Part shown: piece after piece, positions 44,117 to 54,566 of the stretch
Layout of the letters: each line of letters starts with the position of its first letter
Position numbering within the stretch: the stretch's first letter is position 1
Source of the DNA: Clostridiales bacterium CCNA10
GTDB taxonomy: Bacteria > Bacillota > Clostridia > Oscillospirales > Oscillospiraceae
DNA: 64,000 bases
Assembly: GCA_003573975.1 (NCBI GenBank)
Contig: AP018533.1
Coordinates: 2,542,319 to 2,606,318, forward strand
Direction: 5' to 3'
Notes under the pieces: model-generated
What the model was told of the DNA's origin: nothing
What the model saw: only the letters and a program-made list of their open reading frames with translations
The model's database searches: none
Translations under genes and position numbers: made by a program

Positions 44117-46636
44117 TTATGCCTTGGGCTTGAAGATCAGGCTGACCAGCTTACCCTTGACCACGATGGACTTCACCAACTCCTTGCCCTCGGCCAGCTT
44201 GGCCACTTTGGGGTCGGCCAGCGCAGCGGAGACGATCGCCTCGTCGCTGGCGTCGGTGGGAACCACGATGTTGGCCTTCACCTTGCCGGACACCTGGACA
44301 GCCATCTGGGTCGTGGCGGCCACAGTTTTGCTCTCGTCATACTCAGGCCAGGTCTGGAGGCATACCTGCCCGCCGTAGCCGGCCATCTCCCACAGCTCCT
44401 CACACATATGGGGGGCGAAGGGGGAGAGCATCAGCAGCAGGGCCTTCATGTCGCCCCGGCTGGCTCCGTTGGCATAGAAGTCGTTGACCAGGGACATCAG
44501 GGCGGCGATGGCGGTGTTGAACTTCATGGCCTCGATGTCCTCGGACACCTTCTTGATGGCCTTGTGGACGGCAGCCTCATTGGCCTCGGAGTACGCCTCA
44601 CCGGTGTGCTCCTGCTCGGCGGCCAGGTTCCACACCCGGTCCAGGAATCGCTTGCAGCCCCGGACGGAGTCATCGGACCAGACGGCGGTCTTTTCAAAGT
44701 CGCCAATGAACATGATATACAGGCGCATGGTGTCCGCGCCGTAATCCCGAATCACGTCGTCAGGGTTGACCACATTGCCCAGGGACTTAGACATCTTGAC
44801 GGAGGGACGCAGGGCCTGATTGCCGTACTTTTCAATGAGAGCCTGCTTCTCCTCCTCGGTCTCCACGTTGCCCACATAGTGAGGGTTCTTGCCCAGGATC
44901 ATGCCATGGCTGGTGCGCTTGGCATAGGGCTCAGCACAGGGGATGACGCCAATGTCGTGGAGGAAGTTGTTCCAGAAGCGGGAGTAAAGCAGATGGAGGG
45001 TGGTGTGCTCCATGCCGCCGTTGTACCAGTCCACCTGGCCCCAGTACTCCAGGGCCTCTTTGGAGGCCAGGGCCTTATCGTTGTGGGGATCCATATACCG
45101 CAGATAGTACCAGCTGGAACCGGCCCACTGGGGCATGGTGTCGGTCTCGCGCTTGGCCGGGCCGCCGCAACAGGGGCAGGTGGTGTTCACCCAGTCGGTC
45201 ATCTTGGAGATGGGGGACTCGCCGTCGTCGGTGGGCTCATAGCTCTCCACCTCGGGCAGCAGCAGGGGCAGCTGATCCTCCGGTACGGGCTGCCAGCCGC
45301 ACTTTTCGCACCAGATCATGGGGATGGGCTCGCCCCAGTAGCGCTGGCGTGAGAACACCCAGTCCCGCAGCTTATAGTTCACCTTGGCCTCGCCGATGCC
45401 CTTCTCCTCCAGCCACTTGGTGATGACGGGAATGGCGTCCTTCACCGTCAGGCCGTTGAGGAAGTCGGAGTTGACCATGATGCCAGTGTCATCCTTGGCG
45501 GTGAAGGCGGCCTTCTGCACATCCTCGCCGCCGGAGACTACCTCGATGATCTCACAGCCGAACTTCTTGGCAAACTCCCAGTCGCGGTCGTCGTGGGCGG
45601 GGACGGCCATGATGGCGCCGGTGCCGTAGGTGGACAGGACGTAGTCGGAGATAAAGATGGGGATCTCCTTGCCGTTGACCGGGTTGACGCCCCGGACGCC
45701 GTCCAGCTCCATGCCGGTCTTTTCCTTGTTCAGCTCGGTGCGCTCCAGGTCAGACTTGGAAGCCGCCGCCTTCTGATAGGACACGACCTCGTCCGCGTTC
45801 TTCAGCTTGCCGCTCTCCAACCAGCCCCTCACCAGGGTGTGCTCCGGGGAGAGGACCATGTAAGTCGCACCGAACAGGGTGTCGGGCCGGGTGGTAAAGA
45901 CCTTGATGTCCTCGCCGGTGGTGGCCTTGAATACCACCTCGGCGCCGGTGGAGCGGCCGATCCAGTTGCGCTGCTGGGTCTTGACCCGGTCGATGAAGTC
46001 CACGGTGTCCAGGCCGTCGATGAGCTTCTGGGCGTACTCGGTGATTTTCAGCATCCACTGGCTCTTTTCCTTCCGGATGACGGGGGCGCCGCAGCGCTCG
46101 CACACGCCCTCCACCACCTCCTCGTTGGCCAGCACGCACTTACAGGAGGTGCACCAGTTCACCGGCATGGTGGTCTTATAGGCCAGGCCGTGCTTGTACA
46201 GCTGGAGGAAGATCCACTGGGTCCACTTGTAGTAGCCGGGGTCGGTGGTGTCCACCACCCGGTCCCAGTCGAAGGAGTAGCCCAGCATGTGGAGCTGGCG
46301 GGTAAAGTTGGCGATGTTGTCCTTGGTCACCTTGGCGGGGTGAATGTGGTTCTTGATGGCGAAGTTCTCAGTGGGCAGGCCGAAGGCGTCATAGCCGATG
46401 GGGAACAGCACGTTGTAGCCGTCCATCCGCTTTTTCCGGGCGATCACATCCATGGCAGTGTAGGGCCGGGGATGGCCCACGTGCAGGCCGGCAGCGGAGG
46501 GGTAGGGGAATTCCACCAGGCCGTAGAACTTGGGCTTGGTGGTGTCGCCGTTCTGACAGGCGAAGGTCTTTTCCTCCGCCCAGCGGGTCTGCCATTTCTT
46601 TTCAATGGCGGTGAAATCGTACTTCAAAGTTATCAC
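44117..46636 (-). CDS. leuS: Leucyl-tRNA synthetase
   Basis: 839 residues, full length for a bacterial LeuRS. Class I motifs: HIGH-like HVGHPRPYT near residue 52 and KMSKS in [18 protein letters not shown]. The CP1 editing domain has [19 protein letters not shown] and [15 protein letters not shown]. Two zinc-type CxxC pairs (WCTSCKC with CERCGAP; CPCCGG) are present. It charges tRNA-Leu with leucine and edits mischarged products. Start is GTG at 46636 with GAGAG upstream; a good promoter (TTGCAA-17-TATAAT) lies at 46688-46716. I see no T-box specifier or AGGGTGG-type antiterminator in the short upstream region. Divergent from ppk1. Confidence 0.97.
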   Translation of the reverse strand: MITLKYDFTAIEKKWQTRWAEEKTFACQNGDTTKPKFYGLVEFPYPSAAGLHVGHPRPYTAMDVIARKKRMDGYNVLFPIGYDAFGLPTENFAIKNHIHPAKVTKDNIANFTRQLHMLGYSFDWDRVVDTTDPGYYKWTQWIFLQLYKHGLAYKTTMPVNWCTSCKCVLANEEVVEGVCERCGAPVIRKEKSQWMLKITEYAQKLIDGLDTVDFIDRVKTQQRNWIGRSTGAEVVFKATTGEDIKVFTTRPDTLFGATYMVLSPEHTLVRGWLESGKLKNADEVVSYQKAAASKSDLERTELNKEKTGMELDGVRGVNPVNGKEIPIFISDYVLSTYGTGAIMAVPAHDDRDWEFAKKFGCEIIEVVSGGEDVQKAAFTAKDDTGIMVNSDFLNGLTVKDAIPVITKWLEEKGIGEAKVNYKLRDWVFSRQRYWGEPIPMIWCEKCGWQPVPEDQLPLLLPEVESYEPTDDGESPISKMTDWVNTTCPCCGGPAKRETDTMPQWAGSSWYYLRYMDPHNDKALASKEALEYWGQVDWYNGGMEHTTLHLLYSRFWNNFLHDIGVIPCAEPYAKRTSHGMILGKNPHYVGNVETEEEKQALIEKYGNQALRPSVKMSKSLGNVVNPDDVIRDYGADTMRLYIMFIGDFEKTAVWSDDSVRGCKRFLDRVWNLAAEQEHTGEAYSEANEAAVHKAIKKVSEDIEAMKFNTAIAALMSLVNDFYANGASRGDMKALLLMLSPFAPHMCEELWEMAGYGGQVCLQTWPEYDESKTVAATTQMAVQVSGKVKANIVVPTDASDEAIVSAALADPKVAKLAEGKELVKSIVVKGKLVSLIFKPKA

Positions 46637-46687
46637 GCTCTCTTGTTATTGTTGCCGCTTCCGCAGAAAATTTCTATAAGCTGTAAT

Positions 46688-46716
46688 ATTATACCTAAGT
46701 TTCCCCTGAATTGCAA
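46688..46716 (-). promoter_or_regulatory. Promoter of leuS
   Basis: On the minus strand TTGCAA (46716-46711), 17 bases, then TATAAT (46693-46688). It lies about 50 bases upstream of the start codon. Confidence 0.75.
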
Positions 46717-46943
46717 GGGCTTGACCGGGGAAAAGCGGCAGGGAAACGTGCCGGCGGGCGCACACATGGATGGGGCAGGTTTTGGCCCCTTGGATCAGAG
46801 GCGCGGGGCACAGCCGAAAAGTCAAAGCTGATTTTACCTGAACTTTACAAAAAAAGTATGTTCCCACAGCGCGGACCGTGCTATACTAAGCTATAAAACC
46901 TCCGTACAGCCGGAGGACACCGAAGAGAAAGCAGGGGGAGCGT

Positions 46944-49073
46944 ATGCCGAAGATGGTGGATACCCGCTATACCCAGGACCGGGAGCTGTCCTGGCTCCGC
47001 TTTGACGAGCGGGTCCTGGAGGAGGCAAGGGACGAGGACGTCCCGCTGATGGAGCGGCTGAAGTTCGCCGCCATCTTTACCAGCAACCTGGACGAGTTTT
47101 TCATGGTCCGGGTGGGTTCACTCTATGACATGACACTGGTGAAGGAGCCCCACATCGACAGCCGCACCGGGCAGACGCCGGAGCAGCAGCTCCAGGCCAT
47201 TTTCAAGGCGGCGGGCCCCCTGTACAAGCAGCGGGACAAGGTGGTGGAGCAGCTGGAGAGCCGGCTGCGGGCCTGCAACATCTGCCGGCTGTCGGTGGAG
47301 GAGATGGACACCAAGGAGCGCAAGCAGGTGGAGAACTGGTTCCGGGACGAGGTGCAGCCCATCCTCTCCCCCCAGGTGGTGGACGCCCGCCACCCCTTCC
47401 CCCACCTGTCCAATAAGACCCTGAATGTGATGCTCCGATTGGAGGGGGACGGGCATGAGGCCCTGGGCCTGATTCCCGTCCCTCAGAGCCTGCCCCCCTA
47501 CTTCGTCCTGCGGGAGCGGGGCCTGCGGTATATCCTGACGGAGGATGTGCTGCTGGCCCACGCAGACCGGATGTTCCCGGCCTTTTCCATCCGGAGCCGG
47601 GCGGTGATCTCCGTGACCCGGAATGCGGACATCAGCCCGGAGGACGAGGCGTACGAGGTAGACGAGGACTACCGTCAGCACATGAGGAAGATCGTCAAAA
47701 AGCGCAACCGCCTGGCCCCGGTCCGCCTGGAGGTCCAGGGCAGCCGGGACGAAAAGGGGATCGACTCCCTGTGCCGGCGGCTGAGCCTGAGCCGGGAGCA
47801 GGTGTTTTTCTCCAAAGCGCCGCTGCGGATGGGCTATGTCTTTGCCCTGGAGGGGCAGCTGCCCCCAGAGAGCCGCGCCGCCCTGTGCTTCCCGCCCTAC
47901 ACCCCCCGGCCCACCGCGGCCCTCCGGCCGGAGGAAAAAGTGCTGCCCCAGGTGCTGCGTCATGACGTACTGCTCTTTTACCCCTTCCAGTCCATGGACC
48001 CCTTCCTCCATCTGGTGCGGGAGGCGGCCTCCGACCCCTGTGTGCTGTCCATCAAGATCACCATTTACCGCCTGGCCGCCAAGGCCAAGCTGGCGGAGTA
48101 TCTATGCGCAGCCGCCGAAAATGGAAAGGAAGTCACCGTCCTGATGGAACTGAGGGCCCGCTTTGACGAGCAGAACAACATCCAGTGGGCCGAGCGGATG
48201 GAGGAGGCGGGATGCACCATCCTCTACGGTGCGGAGGACATCAAGGTCCACTCCAAGATCTGCCTGATCACCCGGCGGGAGCGGGGGCGGCTCCAGCACA
48301 TCACCCAGGTGGGGACGGGCAACTACAACGAAAAGACCGCCCGGCAGTACACCGACCTGTGCCTGATGACCGCCCGGCCGGAGCTGGGGGCGGACGCCGC
48401 CGCGCTGTTCCAGAATCTGGCCACCGCCAACCTGGAGGGGACATACGAGCGCCTGCTGGTTTCCCCCTATCAGCTGCGGGACCGGTGCATCCAGCTCATT
48501 GACCGGGAGATCGCCAAGGGGGACCGGGGGTATATTTTCCTGAAGCTGAACTCCATCACCGACCGGAAGCTCATCGACAAGCTGGCCCAGGCCTCCCAGG
48601 CCGGGGTGGAGGTGGTGATGAATGTGCGGGGAATCTGCTGCCTGCGTCCCGGGATCCCGGGCCTGACCGACCGCATCACCGTGTTCTCCGTGGTGGGCCG
48701 CTATCTGGAGCACACCCGGATCTACCGCTTTGGCCGGGGGGAGGACGCGGACCTGTTCCTCTCCTCCGCCGACTTTATGACCCGGAACACAGAGAGGCGG
48801 GTGGAGGTGGCCTGCCCCATCCTGGACCCGGAGCTTCGGCGCAGGGTGTTCCACATCACCGACGTGCTGATCTCGGACAACGTCAAGGCCCGCCAGCTGG
48901 GCCCGGACGGGCTGTGGCACCCCCGTCGGAACGGAGCCCTGCCCTGCTCCAGCCAGGAGGTGTTCCAGCAGGAGGCGGTGGCGGAGGCCGAACAGATCCC
49001 CCAGCATACCGCGCACTCCGGCCGGAAGGAGAGCCCCTGGCGCCGCCTGATGGAGCGGCTGGGCCGCGCCTGA
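46944..49073 (+). CDS. ppk1: Polyphosphate kinase 1
   Basis: 709 residues, normal for PPK1. N-domain RELSWLRFDERVLEEA, head-domain SNKTLNVML, and the catalytic core with the two histidines: IKVHSKICLI (autophosphorylated His) and LEHTRIYRFG. YRLAAKAKLAEYL, VLMELRARFDEQNNI and QVGTGNYNEKTARQYTDL are the ATP-site signatures. It makes inorganic polyphosphate from ATP and can run backwards. A GGGGGAG RBS is in place; a TATACT candidate -10 lies at about 46881. Divergent from leuS; followed by a strong terminator. Membrane-associated or cytoplasmic, no signal. Confidence 0.97.
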   Translation: MPKMVDTRYTQDRELSWLRFDERVLEEARDEDVPLMERLKFAAIFTSNLDEFFMVRVGSLYDMTLVKEPHIDSRTGQTPEQQLQAIFKAAGPLYKQRDKVVEQLESRLRACNICRLSVEEMDTKERKQVENWFRDEVQPILSPQVVDARHPFPHLSNKTLNVMLRLEGDGHEALGLIPVPQSLPPYFVLRERGLRYILTEDVLLAHADRMFPAFSIRSRAVISVTRNADISPEDEAYEVDEDYRQHMRKIVKKRNRLAPVRLEVQGSRDEKGIDSLCRRLSLSREQVFFSKAPLRMGYVFALEGQLPPESRAALCFPPYTPRPTAALRPEEKVLPQVLRHDVLLFYPFQSMDPFLHLVREAASDPCVLSIKITIYRLAAKAKLAEYLCAAAENGKEVTVLMELRARFDEQNNIQWAERMEEAGCTILYGAEDIKVHSKICLITRRERGRLQHITQVGTGNYNEKTARQYTDLCLMTARPELGADAAALFQNLATANLEGTYERLLVSPYQLRDRCIQLIDREIAKGDRGYIFLKLNSITDRKLIDKLAQASQAGVEVVMNVRGICCLRPGIPGLTDRITVFSVVGRYLEHTRIYRFGRGEDADLFLSSADFMTRNTERRVEVACPILDPELRRRVFHITDVLISDNVKARQLGPDGLWHPRRNGALPCSSQEVFQQEAVAEAEQIPQHTAHSGRKESPWRRLMERLGRA

Positions 49074-49096
49074 CAACAGAAGCACCTTATCAGCAG

Positions 49097-49135
49097 GACA
49101 CCCCCGCCGCATCAAAAAAATGCGGCGGGGGTGTC
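49097..49135. terminator. Terminator of ppk1
   Basis: GACACCCCCGCCGCA and its inverse form a 15-bp stem with an A-rich loop 24 bases after the stop; also usable by the convergent small membrane protein gene. Confidence 0.85.
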
Positions 49136-49169
49136 TGAGTTCTGAATTTTAGGCTCCCTGTTCTGAGGA

Positions 49170-49544
49170 CTAGAGCGGGTACCCTGCGCCGTACCACAGG
49201 GCGGCAGCCTTCAGGGCCAGAAGGAGCAGGCCCAGGGGGCCGAAGCCGTGGCGGAACAGAAGGGCGCAGACCCCCAGGCTGTACAGGGCTTGGGGGAGGT
49301 GGACCAGCAGGAACCGGCGCTCCCACGGGACGGCGGCAGCCCCGCCGCCAAGGAGGAACCGGCGCTCTCCCCAGAGGCAAATAATATGGATGATGGGGAA
49401 GAAGCCGAGCGCCAGCAGGTCCCCCAGCAGGGGCGTCCAGCGGACTGTGAGATAGAGGACGAAGAGGGAAAGAAATTCTAAGTCAAAGATGGCGTGGACG
49501 GGGATCAGAGGGCGGAAACGGGACAGAGGACAACTTCGTTCCAT
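49170..49544 (-). CDS. Small membrane protein, unknown function
   Basis: 124 residues with about four hydrophobic segments: FLSLFVLYLTVRW, LLALGFFPIIHIICLW, LVHLPQALYSLGVCALLF and FGPLGLLLLALKAAALWYG. No family recognised. AAAAGGAG lies before the ATG at 49544. The IS30 element sits about 40 bases upstream and may have separated it from its promoter. The GC-rich gene is native in composition. Confidence 0.65.
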   Translation of the reverse strand: MERSCPLSRFRPLIPVHAIFDLEFLSLFVLYLTVRWTPLLGDLLALGFFPIIHIICLWGERRFLLGGGAAAVPWERRFLLVHLPQALYSLGVCALLFRHGFGPLGLLLLALKAAALWYGAGYPL

Positions 49545-49597
49545 TCTGATGACACTCCTTTTCATACTGAAACTGGATCATATTCTTATTAAGTATC

Positions 49598-50872
49598 GCA
49601 AATTGCAAGTGCAAGTTGGACACCTGCACGGTAGAACTTAGTGAATCAGAGCGACGGTCAGGATGGAAGCCGCTGGCTTCCGTCCTGGGCGATGCTGCCG
49701 CAGCCTTCGGCTGCGTAAACAGAGTCGAGGAACTCGTCAAACAGTTCCTCCGGGGTGCGGTAGCCAAGCTTCTTGCGAGGCCGTCCGTTCAATTCATCAG
49801 CTGCAGCCAAGATATACTCAGCAGAGAAAGCCTCAATGGACACGCCCTTCGGAACAAAGGTTCGAAACAGCCCGTTGTGGCGTTCGTTTTGGGGACGTTC
49901 CCATAAGGTGTAGGGATGCGCAAAGTAGACTGCACAGCCCCAGTTCTCGACCTGACTGAACGCAGAGAACTCCGAGCCGTTGTCCACGGTAATGGTCTTG
50001 AAGACCTGTGAGAACTTGTCTCCGAATTCTCCCCTGAGTGACTGCATGGCGTTCAGAACGGAGTCTGCATCCTTGCCGGGAATCCAGATGGCAATATAGT
50101 TCTCCGTTTTCTTCTCCAACAGGGAGAGGACAACAGCCTCTTTACCGCCCCTCTTGCCGACCACGGTGTCACCTTCCCAATGACCTTCCTCGATGCGCAG
50201 AGCTGCGATCTCAGGCCTCTGAGAAATGTCTGTGCCGAAGCTCTTCTTGTGTTCACGGGGCTTGGAGTCCTTGTGCTGCTTGCGTTTCATGGCTTCGGGC
50301 AGTTCTGTCACAGACAAGTCAAGGCTGCCTGCCCAGACCTCATTGTAAAGCGTGTGGGTGCAGACCATCTCCTCTGCTGAAAACAGCCTGTGCAGACGAG
50401 CATAGCCGACGCAGGCATCCAAAGACCACTTGTGTTCTTTGACCTGTTCAATTATCCAGCGAATGAAGCGAGTGCAGTGACAGATTCGGTGTGGTTTCCG
50501 AGAACGCTTTCTGTTCGCCTTGTAGACCGCTTCTCCACGCCTTGCCGAGTATCCGGGTTTCCTGCCCTTGCTGCTCTTTCGGGGCGGTGTGCCGCGCTTT
50601 AGCTCGTTCCCAACGGTGGTTGGTGAACATCCGATTGCTCTGGCAATGGCTCTGTTCGTGTAGCCGGCGTTCTTGAGATGCTGGATTGCGCCTCGTTCCT
50701 CTCACTGTAAGTGCTGTCCCTTCTTGCGTTCTACCGATTCTGTGATATAATCTTGGCAGTCCATAGTGATTGCCCTCCCTTGGAAGAAGTTGTGTGCAAA
50801 CTTCATTCTACCATGTGGGGAAAATCACTATGGATTTTTTCTTAGGTGTCCAACTTCATTTTACAATCGACC
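49598..50872 (-). mobile_element. IS30-family insertion sequence
   Basis: About 1275 bases. AAGTTGGACACCT occurs inverted near both ends (within 49610-49630 and 50845-50862) as the core of imperfect terminal repeats, and TCTTATTAAGTATC occurs as a direct repeat at 49584-49597 and 50873-50886. The single gene is a transposase with an in-frame stop. It lies between the small membrane protein and the MATE exporter gene. Confidence 0.8.
49658..50764 (-). pseudogene. IS30-family transposase with one in-frame TGA
   Basis: From the ATG at 50764 (AGGGAGGG RBS) the frame reads MDCQDYITESVERKKGQHLQ, then TGA at 50704-50702, then EERGAIQHLKNAGYTNRAIA with the N-terminal HTH and, without further damage, the DDE domain: EEGHWEGDTVVGKRGGKEAV (first D), ITVDNGSEFSAF (second D), PQNERHNGLFRTFVP (E). 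A Trp codon TGG changed to TGA would explain it. Without read-through only the part after an internal start (such as 50422) could be made, lacking the DNA-binding domain. Otherwise the copy looks fresh. Confidence 0.85.
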
Positions 50873-50980
50873 TCTTATTAAGTATCACAGTTTTGCGGAA
50901 AATGCAATTCCAATATCACACAAAAATAAGCGAATAAATTGGTGTGATCGACCAACTCACAGGAAGAGACCGGAAGCAGC

Positions 50981-52363
50981 TCAGTGTGAGGAAGAAGCAG
51001 AGTCTGACGAAGGACCGGGGACCGCCAGTGCGGCGATCAGGGGGCGGACGGTCCGGCGGTAGAGGAGGAGGGTCGCCACACAGGTGATCGTCTCCGCGAT
51101 CAGGAAGGACAGCCAGACGCCGTCGGGGACCAGCCAGAGGAACAGGGCGGCGATGGGGAGCAAGAGCAGGATCTGCCGCAGCAGGGCGATCAGCAGAGAG
51201 CTCCCGCTGTGCCCGAGGGACTGAAAGGCGGCGGACAGGATGATGCTCACCGCGGCGATGGGGAAGGAGAGGGCGGCCATGCGCAGAGCGGGCACCCCCA
51301 TGGCGGCGGCCGCTCCACCGGCATGGAAGCAGTACCGCAGCAGGGGGCCGGCGGCCAGGGCCAGCAGGACAGCCCCCGCAGCGGCGGCAGACAGAGCCAG
51401 CTGCACCCCGAAGCGCACCGCCTGGGAGAGGCGGGGGGCGGACTTTGCCCCGTAATTATAGCTGAGAATGGGGATCAGGCCGCTGTTGACCCCGAAGATG
51501 GGCATGAACACAAAGGACTGGATCTTAAAATAGACCCCCAGCACAAAGACGGCGGTGTCCGACCAGCGGGTGAGCAGCTGATTGAGGCCAAGGGACATAA
51601 AGCTGGACAGGGACTGCATCACCACGGCGGGGGCTGCGATGCGGAGCAGCTCCGCAGAGAGAGCACGGTCCGGCCGGAAGCCCCGGAAGGAGACAGAAAA
51701 CTCCCCCCGGATGCGCCACAGCAGGAAAAAGCCGATGCAGGCCCCGGAGATCTGGCCGATGACGGTGGCCGCGGCAGCCCCAACCACCCCCATATCCAGT
51801 CCAAAGATGAACACTGGGTCCAGAATGATGTTGAGGATGGCCCCGGAGCCCTGGACGATCATGAAGCCGGCGGGATGGCCGGTGGTCTGGAGCAGGCGCT
51901 CGGTGAGGAACTGCATACACATCCCGATGGACAGGCCGCAGCAGATGACCAGATAGGAGGTCCCCGCCGCCGCCACCGCCGCGTTATCGGTGGACAGGCG
52001 GAAAAAGAGGGGCGCACCCAGCAGGGCGAAGGCCAGGAACAGCAGCCAGCACAGCCCATAGAACAAAAAGCCGTGACAGGCCACCCGGTTGGCCTCCTCC
52101 TTCTGCCCGGCCCCCAGGCGCTGGGCAAACAGGGCGTTGAAGCCCACCCCAGTTCCGGCGCAGAAGGCCACCATCATCAGCTGGACCGGATAGGCATAGG
52201 AGAGGGCCAGAAAGTCCAGCTCGCTCACCTGGGCCACATAGATGCTGTCCACCAGGTTATAGATGGCGCTCATCAGCATGGAGAGCATGATTGGGGCGGA
52301 CATGGTCCACACCAGCTTGGGGACCGGAAGGGACCCCAGAATATTGTGGGCAGGCCCACTCAT
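50981..52363 (-). CDS. MATE-family multidrug exporter
   Basis: 460 residues with 12 predicted membrane segments in two matching halves. MATE features: PKLVWTMSAPIMLSMLMSAI, NLVDSIYVAQVSELDFLALS, TERLLQTTGHPAGFMIVQG and, in half two, FGVNSGLIPILSYNYGA. It exports cationic drugs or metabolites with Na+ or H+ across the cytoplasmic membrane; the substrate cannot be told. A GGAGAGGGG site precedes the ATG. Monocistronic; the IS30 copy lies downstream. Confidence 0.92.
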   Translation of the reverse strand: MSGPAHNILGSLPVPKLVWTMSAPIMLSMLMSAIYNLVDSIYVAQVSELDFLALSYAYPVQLMMVAFCAGTGVGFNALFAQRLGAGQKEEANRVACHGFLFYGLCWLLFLAFALLGAPLFFRLSTDNAAVAAAGTSYLVICCGLSIGMCMQFLTERLLQTTGHPAGFMIVQGSGAILNIILDPVFIFGLDMGVVGAAAATVIGQISGACIGFFLLWRIRGEFSVSFRGFRPDRALSAELLRIAAPAVVMQSLSSFMSLGLNQLLTRWSDTAVFVLGVYFKIQSFVFMPIFGVNSGLIPILSYNYGAKSAPRLSQAVRFGVQLALSAAAAGAVLLALAAGPLLRYCFHAGGAAAAMGVPALRMAALSFPIAAVSIILSAAFQSLGHSGSSLLIALLRQILLLLPIAALFLWLVPDGVWLSFLIAETITCVATLLLYRRTVRPLIAALAVPGPSSDSASSSH

Positions 52364-52564
52364 CCGGCATCCCCCTCTCCGAAGTGTGGTCCGCTGGAGC
52401 GCCCCCGGTCAAGTGTCAGCATCATGTCTGCGGCCCCCTTTGATCTCGGTTCAGAATGATCGGTTCAAACAAATTCTGCTGCATCCAGTGTAATGGATTT
52501 TCTTCGGAGATGCAAGCCCCTTTCCCACCGGATCGGCCCCGGTCCGGCACAAGCGGTCACAAAA

Positions 52565-52611
52565 TAAGAAGCGGGCCCCGTTCCTCTGGTTCAGAGGATC
52601 GGGGCCCGCTG
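52565..52611 (-). terminator. Terminator of gltS
   Basis: AGCGGGCCCCG...CGGGGCCCGCT with an inner CCTCTG/CAGAGG stem; on the minus strand it is followed by TTCTTATTTTG. Confidence 0.85.
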
Positions 52612-52634
52612 TTCTCTCAGCTCACAGAGCGGAG

Positions 52635-53837
52635 TCAGCTGACCAAATTGGTGAAGATCGTCAGGATGGTGGAGTTGGTAAAGTCGATGAACATACCGCC
52701 CACCAGGGGGACCACAAAGAATGCCTTGGGCGCGGGGCCGTACTGGTTCTTGATGGTCAGCATATTAGCCATGGCGTTGGGGGTGGCGCCCATGCCGAAA
52801 CCGCAGAAGGCGGCGGTCATCACGGCGGCCTCATAGTCGGCACCCATGACACGGAATACCACAAACGAGGCAAACAGGTACATCAGCAGGGTCTGGACTG
52901 CCAGGATCACCACAATAGGCAGAGCCAGCTCAGCCAACTGCCACAGCTTCAGGGTCATCAGGGCGATGCCCAGGAAAATGTTCAGGCTGGTGTTGCCCGC
53001 CACATCGATGGCCTTCAGGGGCAGCTCTCTGCCCATAGCGTCGGCCACGTTGCGGATGATCAGGGCCACGATCATGCCGCCAATATACACAGGCAGAGTG
53101 ATATCGATCTTGGCAAAGGCGTTGGTGATGTAGGTGCCGATGCCAGTGGCGATGATGATCAGAACGAAGGAGTCCAGGAAGGTGTTGCTGTCCAGCTTCT
53201 CCGCCTTGGTGAGGTAGACGGTCTCAGGCTCGCCCAGGTTCTCATCCTCCGCAGCCACATGAGGCTTCAGGTTGTACTTCTTGATCTTCCATCTGCCCAG
53301 AGGGCCGCCCATGAGGGAGCCAGCCACCAGGCCGTAGGTGGCGCAGGCGACAGCCACCGTCAGAGCGCCGTCCACACCGGCTTCTTCAAAGAGTTTGCCG
53401 AAGGAGGCGGAGGTGCCATGGCCGCCCACCAGGGGCACGGAGCCCATGCACAGGCCCATGCGGCCGTCCAGATCGAAGATGCCGGCCATACCCACACCCA
53501 CCAGGTCCTGTATGGTGACCATGATGGTGGCCAGCAGCAGGAAGATCAGTACAGGCAGCGCACCCTTCTTCAACAACTTGATACTGGCACCGAAGCCCAC
53601 GCTGGTGAAGAAGAAGTCCATAAAGGCATCCTTCAAGGTCTCGTTGAACTCCAAAGTCAGGATCCCGGTCTGATAGGTGACCAGGTGCAGGATGGCAAAA
53701 ATCAGTCCACCCACCACCGGGGCAGGGATGCAGCAACGATTCAGAAAGTCAACGTGATTGACAATGAAACGTCCCAGGAGGAACAGCAGCATCGCCAGGG
53801 CCGCTGTCTGCAGCATATCCATTTGGATCGTCAGCAT
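52635..53837 (-). CDS. gltS: Sodium/glutamate symporter
   Basis: 400 residues, the GltS size, with about 10-12 membrane segments in two inverted repeats. Re-entrant loop motifs GGHGTSASFG and GFGMGATPNAMANM are the family's substrate/sodium sites. It takes up glutamate with Na+. GAGGAGAG precedes the ATG. Monocistronic, with its own terminator. Upstream is a 400-base AT-rich gap that probably contains regulatory sites. Confidence 0.95.
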   Translation of the reverse strand: MLTIQMDMLQTAALAMLLFLLGRFIVNHVDFLNRCCIPAPVVGGLIFAILHLVTYQTGILTLEFNETLKDAFMDFFFTSVGFGASIKLLKKGALPVLIFLLLATIMVTIQDLVGVGMAGIFDLDGRMGLCMGSVPLVGGHGTSASFGKLFEEAGVDGALTVAVACATYGLVAGSLMGGPLGRWKIKKYNLKPHVAAEDENLGEPETVYLTKAEKLDSNTFLDSFVLIIIATGIGTYITNAFAKIDITLPVYIGGMIVALIIRNVADAMGRELPLKAIDVAGNTSLNIFLGIALMTLKLWQLAELALPIVVILAVQTLLMYLFASFVVFRVMGADYEAAVMTAAFCGFGMGATPNAMANMLTIKNQYGPAPKAFFVVPLVGGMFIDFTNSTILTIFTNLVS

Positions 53838-54252
53838 AAGTTTTCTCTCTCCTCTTCTCTTGTTTTCAGCCGTTCCGCGGCTGTGTTATATTGCGTACTT
53901 CATTTTATGCATCAACTTCAATTTCCTTCAAATTTCTACAACGCAAATTTCATTTCCCACACTTTCCACAATTCCAGACATTCATTTTTGAACATTTTAA
54001 CGACGCCTCTAATAAAAGCTCTTTTCCTCGCGATTTTCTATCTCTTTATGAAGAAAGGGCAGGATTTTCAGCCAAAATTTACAGCGTCTTAATGGGACCG
54101 GAGAGCGGAAAAGAGGAGCGGCGGGAGGGCATTCCGGTCCGGCTCTGTTTCCGGCTTTGACATGCCGCCCTTGAGATCGGAACGAAAAAATATTCCGTCC
54201 CCGGAATAATCTTCCCAGGATGGGTCCATACTAGATGGCGAGGTGATATCCA
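53838..54252. other. AT-rich gene-free stretch upstream of gltS
   Basis: No supported gene. Clearly lower GC than the flanks. On the minus strand TATAAC at about 53891 with TTGATG 19 bases further up is a weak gltS promoter candidate. The right end holds the RBS of the small gene at 54253. Confidence 0.45.
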
Positions 54253-54456
54253 TTGCAGTACCGCGATCTGTACGCCCTGTTCCGCCGGGAGCCGGAGGCC
54301 AAGCGCTATTTTGACGCCCTCCCCACTCATGTGCAGGACCGGCTCCGTACCCGCCCCAATGGGATCAACTCCATGGCTGATCTGAAGGACCACGCCGCCG
54401 CGTTGCTGTGCGGCGGCAGCGAAACGGAGGGATTTGAATGGCAAAGAAAGGCATGA
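54253..54456 (+). CDS. Small conserved clostridial protein, unknown function
   Basis: 67 residues starting at a TTG with GAGGTGATATCCA upstream: QYRDLYALFRREPEAKRYFD, ALPTHVQDRLRTRPNGINSM, ADLKDHAAALLC. The LYxLFxxxPEAKxYFDxLP pattern recurs in short, uncharacterised proteins of Clostridia. Soluble and helical. It overlaps the next small gene by 19 bases, so the two form an operon. Confidence 0.6.
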   Translation: MQYRDLYALFRREPEAKRYFDALPTHVQDRLRTRPNGINSMADLKDHAAALLCGGSETEGFEWQRKA

Positions 54457-54563
54457 AGCGCCCGGAGAGCACCGCCTCCGCAGCCCAGAACCGGAGCCAG
54501 TCCGGCGCCCAGAACATGGCTGGCGGGTCTAAGGGCAAGTCCGAGCCCACCCAGCAGTCCTGA
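54438..54563 (+). CDS. 41-residue small protein
   Basis: MAKKGMKRPESTASAAQNRS and a Ser/Gln/Gly-rich tail. GGAGG lies 8 bases before the ATG, and a strong terminator follows the stop, which supports a real gene. The MAKKGMKRP opening occurs in other small clostridial proteins of unknown role. Hydrophilic and probably disordered. Confidence 0.55.
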   Translation: MAKKGMKRPESTASAAQNRSQSGAQNMAGGSKGKSEPTQQS

Positions 54564-54566
54564 GCA

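Noticed and set aside
43859-45352. A 497-codon open frame on the + strand opposite rpsU and leuS
   Set aside because: Crosses two real minus-strand genes and the gap between them; no RBS or domain.
45593-46831. A 412-codon open frame on the + strand opposite leuS
   Set aside because: Shadow of leuS in a GC-rich gene; low-complexity Gly/Val/Leu text and no RBS.
46637-46943. A T-box leader for leuS
   Set aside because: The upstream region is too short and lacks the AGGGTGG-type antiterminator sequence and a Leu specifier; only a plain promoter is visible.
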